Shown here in pieces: positions 58,303 through 64,000 of a DNA stretch of 64,000 nucleotides; within the stretch, counting starts at the first letter, position 1; every line of letters begins with the position of its first letter. Location of the stretch: the NCBI GenBank assembly GCA_902590395.1, contig CACIWQ010000002.1, positions 1 to 64,000 of the forward strand. The letters run 5' to 3'. This DNA comes from an uncultured Pelagibacteraceae bacterium (GTDB lineage: Bacteria > Pseudomonadota > Alphaproteobacteria > Pelagibacterales > Pelagibacteraceae). The position numbers were made by a program, and so were the translations under genes. Under the pieces are notes generated by a model, which was given only the letters and a program-made list of their open reading frames with translations, was not told the DNA's origin and searched no databases.

Positions 58303-60462
58303 TTAATAATCTTCTAGTCCTAACAATTTTTTTCGCTTATTTGCCCAAGTGCGAATTAAATTATCAACGGCTAAACCAATAAAAGCAACACAGAGACCAA
58401 GGATCAGTCCTTTACCTCCTCCTTTTACATCAGATAAAGCTTTTAAAATATATTGTCCTAAATCTTCTGTTCCAATGAAAGCTCCAATAATTACCATAAA
58501 TAATGCGAAGACAACGGTTTGATTAATTCCAAGCATGATATGAGGAAATGCTAATGGAAATTGAATCTTAAGCAATCTTTGCATAGGTGTTACACCAGAC
58601 ATTGAAGCGGCATCGTGTAAAGCTGGCGGAACACTACGAAGTCCTTCAATAGTGTAACGTGTTGCAGGAATAGTTGCATAAACTATTACTGCAATTAACA
58701 CTGATGTATCTGTCACACCAAAGAGCATCATAACAGGGATTAAATAAACAAAAGATGGAAATGTTTGTAGAGTGTCACATATTCCTAAAACAATCTTTGT
58801 ACTAGTTTTATTTTGCGCAGCTAAAGATCCAACAATTATCCCGATTATACCTGATGCGATCACACCAAAAGTTGCCATGTAAGCTGTAACTAAAGCTCTA
58901 TCCCACCAAGGGCTTAAAGCTATAAATAGTGTAAAACCACCAACTACAAGCGCTGAACGAATACCGCCAACTATATAACCGGTTCCCATAACTAAAACGA
59001 ACGTTGCAACAACTGGCATCCTAAGAAAAGCAGCCCTCATTGGTTGTAAAACATCTTGAATTAACCAGGTGTTAAATATTTTTAATGTTTGAAAAAATGT
59101 ATCCCATATCCAATCAACACCTGCATTCCAAAATGGTTCGCCTGAAATTCCTTTATTATGTGGCACTTCATACAAATAATTAAAGCCTTCTTTAAAATAA
59201 AAAGAACCAACAGAAGCAAATATTAATCCAACTACCACTGCTCCGACAAAAAATATTCCATATCTATGACGTTCGAAAAATGAAAGGTTTGCAAAATAAT
59301 CTGTTTGTTTGTGAGCCCAGGCCAAAGACATTTTATCTAGAAGAACTGCAATTAAAGTAATGCAAATACCAGCTTCTAAAGCTAAACCAATTCTAAGTTG
59401 ATTTAAGGCTAGCAATAAATTCCATCCTAAACCTTTAGCTCCTATAAAGGACGCAATAACCGCCATGGCTAAACACTGCATAATGACTTGGTTTACCCCA
59501 ATTAAAATATCTGTTCTCGCCGTTGGAATTAACACCTTAAATAAAAGTTGAAAGTCGTTACAACCGCTCATCTTTCCTGCATGAACCACGTCAGGTGATA
59601 CTTTTCTGAGTCCCAACAAAGTTAAACGTACCATTGGTGGTGTTGCAAAAATTATTGTCGCAATTGCTCCAGCATGATCTCCGACTCCAAATATTACCAT
59701 TATTGGAACCAGATAAGAATAATGCGGCATGGTTTGCATTACATTCAATATAGGATTCAATGCTCCTTCAACTCTTTTACTTCTATACGCCCAAATTCCT
59801 AAGACTAAACCAAGAAGAAAAGAAATTGGCGCTGCTACTAAAACAAATGAAAGCGTTTCCATTGAAGGTTTCCATTGACCAAATACAGAAATATAAATCA
59901 TGGTGATGGCTGAAAATATTGCAAGACCTTTTCCATTAAGTTTATAACCCAATATAAATGCACCAGCAGTAACTATAGTCCATGGAATTCCTGGTAATTC
60001 AGCCCACGGATTAGCATCAATCCAGTCCCAGCTTGTAAATGCAACAACGGTTTTAATTCCACCAATTAAAATTTCACGAATAAATTCAATTAAAAAAAGC
60101 ATAGTAGCTGAAATCACTCTGGTAATTTGTAAAATCAGTGGTCGTGTTTGAAACTCTTTAATATCAGCATTCCAAAACTCAATTGGCATCCAGTCATTTA
60201 ATAAAAAAAACAATGAATCATTCACCCAGATTGGTAACCAGCCAAGTAATGGTGGCAACCTCCAAAGAGTGTCATATGCATAATATCTAACCTCTATTCC
60301 AAAAAGATTATAAGAACTTAGATTTGGATCTTTCGAATATTCAGCAATAGATCTTATATATTTATATCCTTCTGGAACATCTATACCAAAACACAAACCA
60401 AAAAAAACTATTAGCAAAAAAAGCCACTGGAATGAATTTGGGTATTTTTTTATAATTTCCAT
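58303..60462 (-). CDS. Double-length glycine betaine-type permease (two ProW-like halves fused)
   Basis: A 719-residue membrane protein, twice the size of an ordinary ProW. Two EAA loops occur: AGKMSGCNDFQLLFKVLIPTARTDILIGVNQ in the first half and AASMSGVTPMQRLLKIQFPLAFPHIMLGINQ in the second, each followed by VIASFIGAKGLGWN or IIGAFIGTEDLGQY. Both halves open with the ProW-type extension (ADIKEFQTRPLI and FFQTLKIFNTWLI... RMPVVATF). So one chain can build the whole transmembrane pore. Between the ATPase (3 bases upstream) and the binding protein. Confidence 0.9.
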   Translation of the reverse strand: MEIIKKYPNSFQWLFLLIVFFGLCFGIDVPEGYKYIRSIAEYSKDPNLSSYNLFGIEVRYYAYDTLWRLPPLLGWLPIWVNDSLFFLLNDWMPIEFWNADIKEFQTRPLILQITRVISATMLFLIEFIREILIGGIKTVVAFTSWDWIDANPWAELPGIPWTIVTAGAFILGYKLNGKGLAIFSAITMIYISVFGQWKPSMETLSFVLVAAPISFLLGLVLGIWAYRSKRVEGALNPILNVMQTMPHYSYLVPIMVIFGVGDHAGAIATIIFATPPMVRLTLLGLRKVSPDVVHAGKMSGCNDFQLLFKVLIPTARTDILIGVNQVIMQCLAMAVIASFIGAKGLGWNLLLALNQLRIGLALEAGICITLIAVLLDKMSLAWAHKQTDYFANLSFFERHRYGIFFVGAVVVGLIFASVGSFYFKEGFNYLYEVPHNKGISGEPFWNAGVDWIWDTFFQTLKIFNTWLIQDVLQPMRAAFLRMPVVATFVLVMGTGYIVGGIRSALVVGGFTLFIALSPWWDRALVTAYMATFGVIASGIIGIIVGSLAAQNKTSTKIVLGICDTLQTFPSFVYLIPVMMLFGVTDTSVLIAVIVYATIPATRYTIEGLRSVPPALHDAASMSGVTPMQRLLKIQFPLAFPHIMLGINQTVVFALFMVIIGAFIGTEDLGQYILKALSDVKGGGKGLILGLCVAFIGLAVDNLIRTWANKRKKLLGLEDY

Positions 60463-60465
60463 AAA

Positions 60466-61500
60466 TTATAAATTCTCTTTTCTTCCACCAAATACAGTAT
60501 GAATAACTTTAGATGGCTTAACGATTCCAACAACTTTATTATTAGAATCAACAACCGAGACAGGTTTCTCTTGTCCTAAAATTTTTTCAGCAACCGTTTC
60601 TATTATTGCATCCTTAGAAACTTTTAAATCACTTAAATTTTTGGTGTCACTTGTTGGATCCATCACGGATTCAATTTTTAATACTTTTTCTCTTGGAACT
60701 TCTTGGGTAAATTTTCTCACGTATTCAGTTGCTGGGCTTAAAACAATATTTGCTGGAGTATCTAATTGCTCAATAATTCCATCTTTCATTATTGCAATTC
60801 GATCTGCAAGCCTAAGTGCTTCGTCAAAATCATGTGTGACAAACATAATTGTTTTCTTTAAAGCGCCTTGTAATCTTAAAAATTCATCTTGCATTTCTTT
60901 TCTAATTAATGGATCAAGCGCAGAAAAAGGTTCATCTAGAAACCAGATATCAGGCTCAACAGCCAAAGATCTTGCGATTCCTACCCTTTGCTGTTGTCCA
61001 CCAGATAATTCTCGAGGAAAATAATTTTCTCTTCCCTCTAGACCAACAAGTTTGGCCATTTCTACAGCCTTTGAAATACTATCTTCAGTTTTTATTCCTT
61101 TGATCTGCAAAGGAAAAGCAATGTTTTCTAAAACAGTTTTGTGCGGAAGAAGAGCAAAACTTTGAAATACCATCCCCATTTTATTTCGTCTTAACTCAAT
61201 CAACTCTTTATTTTTTAAAGCTAATAAATCCTGACCCTCAATATAAATTTTTCCTGCTGTAGCATCTGTTAATCTCGATATACATCTAAGCAATGTTGAT
61301 TTTCCAGAACCAGACAATCCCATTACAACTAACATTTCTCCTTTTGAAACTTCAAAAGAAGCATTGTTAACGCCCACGATACAGCCAGCGTCTTGGAAAG
61401 ATTTTGCATCTACGTTGCCGCTAACGCCTTGAAGCATTTTTTTAGCGTTTATTCCAAAAACTTTATAAACTGACTCACATTTGATTACTGGTGCTGACAT
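60466..61500 (-). CDS. proV: Glycine betaine-type ABC transporter ATP-binding protein
   Basis: A 344-residue ATPase of the ProV/OpuAA group. Walker A GLSGSGKSTLLR (near residue 61), signature LSGGQQQRVGIARSL, Walker B IWFLDEPFSALD and switch VTHDFDEALRL. A C-terminal stretch from about 275 (SKDAIIETVAEKILGQEKPVSVVDSNNKVVGIVKPSKVI) is a single CBS-like half, where CBS pairs in OpuA-type systems sense ionic strength. It starts MSAPVIKCESVYKVFGINAKKML, as ProV does. First gene of the transport operon. Confidence 0.93.
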   Translation of the reverse strand: MSAPVIKCESVYKVFGINAKKMLQGVSGNVDAKSFQDAGCIVGVNNASFEVSKGEMLVVMGLSGSGKSTLLRCISRLTDATAGKIYIEGQDLLALKNKELIELRRNKMGMVFQSFALLPHKTVLENIAFPLQIKGIKTEDSISKAVEMAKLVGLEGRENYFPRELSGGQQQRVGIARSLAVEPDIWFLDEPFSALDPLIRKEMQDEFLRLQGALKKTIMFVTHDFDEALRLADRIAIMKDGIIEQLDTPANIVLSPATEYVRKFTQEVPREKVLKIESVMDPTSDTKNLSDLKVSKDAIIETVAEKILGQEKPVSVVDSNNKVVGIVKPSKVIHTVFGGRKENL

Positions 61501-61507
61501 ATTCTCC

Positions 61508-62035
61508 CTAAAAATTTTTTATAAAATATACCCTAGTATCTATACTTGTTTTTAAAAAGCCTTTAGCTTCACCTGATACTGTAATTGTTTCGGTCGTACC
61601 TTGCAAAGCCCTTATTATATATTCTGCAAAACATTTATTTGTAGAATCGTCCCATTTTACTGAAAATTTATCAATTTTATTTCCGTTGTCGAAATATAAT
61701 TTCTTTGCTTCATAATCCGTAATATTTGCCCCTATCATTGCACGCTGAACCACAATTCTAGTATTTTTACATACCGCCTCATATTCGCTCGCAGATAATT
61801 TGTATCCTTCATTTCCTTCAAAAAAATTTAATCTACCTTTGGGAAGTGAAGCAACTACAGTTTCGTTATTATCTTCAGTTTTACTACCTTCTGCTGACTT
61901 ATCGTCTGCTCCAAAAAAAACATTTAACATCATAAATGAAAGAATTATTATTACTGTTAACCCAACAAGACCAAACATTTGTCTAAAGCTTTCGGGGGTT
62001 TCTTTGAATTTTTTTAAATTATTTTCTAAAAACAT
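61508..62035 (-). CDS. Single-span protein of unknown function in the betaine cluster
   Basis: A 175-residue protein with a cytoplasmic N-terminus (KKFKETPESFRQMF), one membrane span (VGLTVIIILSFMMLNVFFG, about residues 24-43) and a soluble C-terminal domain beginning about residue 70 (GRLNFFEGNEGYKLSASEYEAVCKNTRIV). Two Cys (AVCKNT; KCFAEY) may pair. The domain ends with KGFLKTSIDTRVYFI. It lies between the MORN gene (8 bases) and proV (7 bases) in the same direction, so it belongs to the transcription unit. No family recognised. Confidence 0.65.
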   Translation of the reverse strand: MFLENNLKKFKETPESFRQMFGLVGLTVIIILSFMMLNVFFGADDKSAEGSKTEDNNETVVASLPKGRLNFFEGNEGYKLSASEYEAVCKNTRIVVQRAMIGANITDYEAKKLYFDNGNKIDKFSVKWDDSTNKCFAEYIIRALQGTTETITVSGEAKGFLKTSIDTRVYFIKNF

Positions 62036-62043
62036 TATTTTTT

Positions 62044-62427
62044 TTAATTTGGTTCAGCTAATTTACCGTTTTTCCAAATACCTTTCTTGATTGTTCCATC
62101 TGCCAAAGTAAAAGTTCCTTGTCCATGCATGTTGCCATTATTCCACTCACCAGCGTATGTGGCACCATCTGGAAAAGTTAAAGTCCCCTGTCCTTGCCAT
62201 ATACTATTTTGAAAAGTCCCCTTATAAATGTATCCGTTTGGCCAAGTTTCAGTTCCTTGCCCATGTTTGTTGCCACCGTTCCATTCACCTGTGTATGAAG
62301 TTAAGTCTGTATAATTCCAAGTCCCAACTCCATTATCGCAGTCACCATCTACACATCCAGTTGAACGTGCAAACCCTATATTGCAAAGAATCAAACCTAA
62401 AAATATATATAGAAACAGTTTCTTCAT
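62044..62427 (-). CDS. Exported MORN-repeat protein
   Basis: A 127-residue protein with signal peptide (MKKLFLYIFLGLILCNIGFA) and three to four MORN repeats in the mature part: TSYTGEWNGGNKHGQGTETWPNG, YIYKGTFQNSIWQGQGTLTFPDG, ATYAGEWNNGNMHGQGTFTLADG and a partial TIKKGIWKNG. MORN repeats bind membranes or proteins as an extended hairpin sheet. Two Cys near the N-terminus (GCVDGDCDN) may be a disulfide. Follows the terminator of the third binding-protein gene; 8 bases before the single-span gene. Confidence 0.8.
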   Translation of the reverse strand: MKKLFLYIFLGLILCNIGFARSTGCVDGDCDNGVGTWNYTDLTSYTGEWNGGNKHGQGTETWPNGYIYKGTFQNSIWQGQGTLTFPDGATYAGEWNNGNMHGQGTFTLADGTIKKGIWKNGKLAEPN

Positions 62428-62463
62428 ATCCCCACCTATAAATTACACTAAAAATAAAAAAAA

Positions 62464-62491
62464 ATCCCCCCTAGTTTTTGCTAGGGAGGAT
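62464..62491 (-). terminator. Intrinsic terminator after the third binding-protein gene
   Basis: On the minus strand ATCCTCCCTAG, a CAAAAA loop and CTAGGGGGGAT form an 11-bp stem (one GU) followed by nine T residues. It separates the binding-protein gene (stop at 62519) from the MORN-proV unit (62427 and down), so the latter needs its own promoter or read-through. Confidence 0.9.
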
Positions 62492-62518
62492 CATTAAAAA
62501 GTTAAGTTTTACCAATAA

Positions 62519-63460
62519 TTACTTAGTCCACTTTTTCCAAACTTTTTTGTTTTTCTTTAACCATGTTTTTGCAGCGTCTTCATGAGTCATTTTATCAATG
62601 TCTACATAAGCTGCCATTGCACCAATTTGACTTGTGTTGAATGACAATTTTTTAAACATAGCTGCTGCACCTGGATGAGATTTCGTCCAGTTTTCATTCA
62701 CAGCTTTTTTCAGATAGCCATCAGGTGAACCACATTTTCCGTCTCCACCATCGACTGGTCTGCAACCATCAAAGTAAGGTGGAAATTGAATAAATGTAAA
62801 ACCAGCACCATCTGTAAAGTTTGGTGTCCAGTTAAAAATTATAGTTCCTCTTCCTTCTTTTTTAGCTGCTGCTAATTCTGCCCATAGTGCATCGGCACCA
62901 CCAGCAAATTTAACCATCCAATTATCTGCGAGTCCTAAAGCTTCTAAACGCTGAGGCATTAAGTCTTGGTGCCAACTTTGTGGCCCTTCTAACCAACGAC
63001 CTTTTCCACCAGAGTCTGGAGTTACGAAATTTTTCCAGCACTTTTCAGACTTCATAGCTTCCCAGTTTGGTAAACCTGGACAAAGCCCTTTGTCAGCTAC
63101 CCAGTTTGGATAACCCATATCTTCTAAAGTTCTTGCTTCATGGTCACCCCAATCTAGCAAGCCACCTTTATCACGAGCTATGTCGAATGATTTACCGAAA
63201 GCAGATTGCCAAACTTCGTGTGATATATCCACATCACCAATACGAATTGACTCATAAACTGCATTAGAGTCTGCTGGTACATATTCTACATTACCACCCA
63301 TGTCTTGAATAATTCCACCTATCACATGTGCCATAACTATTTGGCTTGACCAATTGTGAACTGGAATTCTTGTAGGTTTTTTACTGTCAGCTGCATAAGC
63401 GGCTAAACTAAATGCCGATATGATTGCTGCAACAATTAAACCTTTTATTGCTTTAATCAT
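62519..63460 (-). CDS. Glycine betaine-type ABC transporter substrate-binding protein (third of three)
   Basis: A 313-residue periplasmic protein. I start at ATG 63458-63460 (MIKAIKGLIVAAIISAFSLA), behind TGGGGGAAAC; the in-frame ATG at 63490 would add ten residues before a second start and overlap the palindrome. Signal peptide ends near AAYA. Features: IPVHNWSSQIVMAHVIGG, GDVDISHEVWQSAFGKSFD, GPQSWHQDLMPQRLEAL, IFNWTPNFTDGAGFTF, and Cys in disulfide-like positions (LCPGLPNW, SEKCWKNF, DGCRPVDGGDGKCG). Alone before a strong terminator, a layout suited to high abundance. Confidence 0.9.
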   Translation of the reverse strand: MIKAIKGLIVAAIISAFSLAAYAADSKKPTRIPVHNWSSQIVMAHVIGGIIQDMGGNVEYVPADSNAVYESIRIGDVDISHEVWQSAFGKSFDIARDKGGLLDWGDHEARTLEDMGYPNWVADKGLCPGLPNWEAMKSEKCWKNFVTPDSGGKGRWLEGPQSWHQDLMPQRLEALGLADNWMVKFAGGADALWAELAAAKKEGRGTIIFNWTPNFTDGAGFTFIQFPPYFDGCRPVDGGDGKCGSPDGYLKKAVNENWTKSHPGAAAMFKKLSFNTSQIGAMAAYVDIDKMTHEDAAKTWLKKNKKVWKKWTK

Positions 63461-63473
63461 GTTTCCCCCATAA

Positions 63474-63497
63474 TTAATTAGTGTTAACATTAATTAA
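63474..63497. promoter_or_regulatory. 24-base palindrome between divergent genes
   Basis: TTAATTAGTGTT (63474-63485) is the inverted repeat of AACATTAATTAA (63486-63497), 11 of 12 pairs matching, centred on GTTAAC. It sits 14 bases upstream of the binding-protein ATG and 76 bases before the divergent gene at 63573, well placed for an operator affecting both. Confidence 0.5.
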
Positions 63498-63572
63498 GCA
63501 AAGTCTATGCCCGTGTTTTTCGCGAGTCAATGTCCATTGCGTCAAAATTAATCACTGGATATAGTGTTATCA

Positions 63573-64000
63573 ATGTTTAAAAATTTAACCAGTATGGATA
63601 TTAGAGACCCTGGAATGAGATCGTTACCACCAGGAGTTGAAAGATACCTCGTAAAAGGCGGAGGACTTTCAGTAATAACTTTAGATCCAGATGACAAAAT
63701 TGAAATAACAGACACTGAAGGAAAACAAAAATGTGAAATAATTGTTTTCAATAAAGACGGAAAACCCGATTGTAGTTTATTAGGACTCAAAGAAAAAAAT
63801 GATCCAAAAAACATAAAGAAAATTTTATCTGATAAAAATGAGAGCGCTTTTCAAGCAGCTAACACTTTAAAAAAAAGAAATTTAAATGTCGGTAAAGCAA
63901 AAGCATCAATTTTATTTAGTGAAGATTCTAAAGCGGGAGAGAAAGTAAATTTAGTTTCTAAAGACAAATGTACTTGCGTATTTTCTGCTCCCGGCAATGC
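63573..64000 (+). CDS. Protein with DUF1989-like N-terminus, 3' end outside window
   Basis: Open frame from ATG 63573 (MFKNLTSMDIRDPGMRSLPP) to the window edge, 142 residues without stop. The segment RSLPPGVERYLVKGGGLSVITLDPDDKIEITDTEGKQKCEIIVFNKDG looks like the N-terminal beta-roll of the DUF1989/urea-carboxylase-associated type, where a small-molecule site precedes a catalytic domain. In SAR11 genomes a long GcvT-family aminomethyltransferase lies near the betaine transporter genes, so this could be its start, but the GcvT part is not in view. Divergent from the third binding-protein gene. Confidence 0.45.
   Translation, partial: MFKNLTSMDIRDPGMRSLPPGVERYLVKGGGLSVITLDPDDKIEITDTEGKQKCEIIVFNKDGKPDCSLLGLKEKNDPKNIKKILSDKNESAFQAANTLKKRNLNVGKAKASILFSEDSKAGEKVNLVSKDKCTCVFSAPGN

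Noticed and set aside
1..64000. tRNA, rRNA, insertion sequence, prophage or CRISPR
   Set aside because: Scanned by eye on both strands; no cloverleaf, transposase motif, phage gene or repeat-spacer array was seen. A covariance search would be needed to be certain for tRNA.

Overview
The window looks like a chromosomal segment from a marine alphaproteobacterium of the SAR11 clade (Pelagibacter-like). The DNA is very AT-rich. Genes are separated by a few bases or overlap, many neighbours are coupled by TAATG or ATGA overlaps, and no gap exceeds about 250 bases. The gene content is typical of SAR11: a thiamin-riboswitch-controlled symporter, a tetrameric sarcosine oxidase, formate-THF ligase, several glycine-betaine-type ABC transporters, GcvT-family demethylases and isocitrate lyase with a RamB-like regulator. 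No tRNA, rRNA, insertion sequence, prophage or CRISPR was seen. This is inferred from protein motifs; no search was run.

1-13 kb is mostly housekeeping: a truncated P-loop kinase, an MFS carrier, a cystathionine beta-lyase-like enzyme, mnmA, DUF3553 plus cysQ, recX, a three-gene set (ABA4-like protein, thiol-fold isomerase, glycosyltransferase-like protein), HU, and an apparent operon thiV - rhomboid - rseP headed by a TPP riboswitch. A GC-rich structured RNA candidate lies on the minus strand at about 3570-3750. 13-17 kb is an iron(III) ABC uptake operon with an extra small Cys-containing protein and a tandem Fur-like operator.

17-31 kb holds bactofilin, an acuI/LysR pair, folE, hisI plus DUF2237, and an electron-transfer block (dimethylglycine dehydrogenase-like protein, etfB, etfA, ETF-quinone oxidoreductase). 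Several small envelope or zinc-ribbon proteins follow, then a two-gene minus-strand operon of a short MTHFR-like protein and a DmdA-like THF-dependent demethylase.

31.5-40 kb is the most unusual region. It is a tightly coupled plus-strand run of a Rieske oxygenase, an M24 protein carrying the DMSP-lyase DddP residue pattern, two tandem 2OG-Fe(II) oxygenases, a class II aldolase, an L-carnitine-dehydrogenase-like enzyme and an FrhB-type iron-sulfur flavoprotein, facing a convergent aldehyde dehydrogenase. It resembles a catabolic pathway for a methylated or betaine-like osmolyte, substrate unknown. 40-43 kb is the RamB-like regulator and isocitrate lyase, divergent around an array of ATTTACA half-sites and a tiny acidic protein gene.

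43-64 kb is a methylated-amine and one-carbon region: a ProX/ProW transporter without its own ATPase followed by a dipeptidase and two uncharacterised proteins; soxBDAG divergent from fhs; a glutamine amidotransferase and Fe-alcohol dehydrogenase; a complete betaine-type ABC transporter with a double-length permease; a MORN protein; a third betaine-type binding protein; and the start of a further gene divergent from it. A plausible logic is: import betaines, strip methyl groups through dimethylglycine and sarcosine, pass electrons to ETF and ETF-QO, and burn the methyl groups through THF and Fhs.
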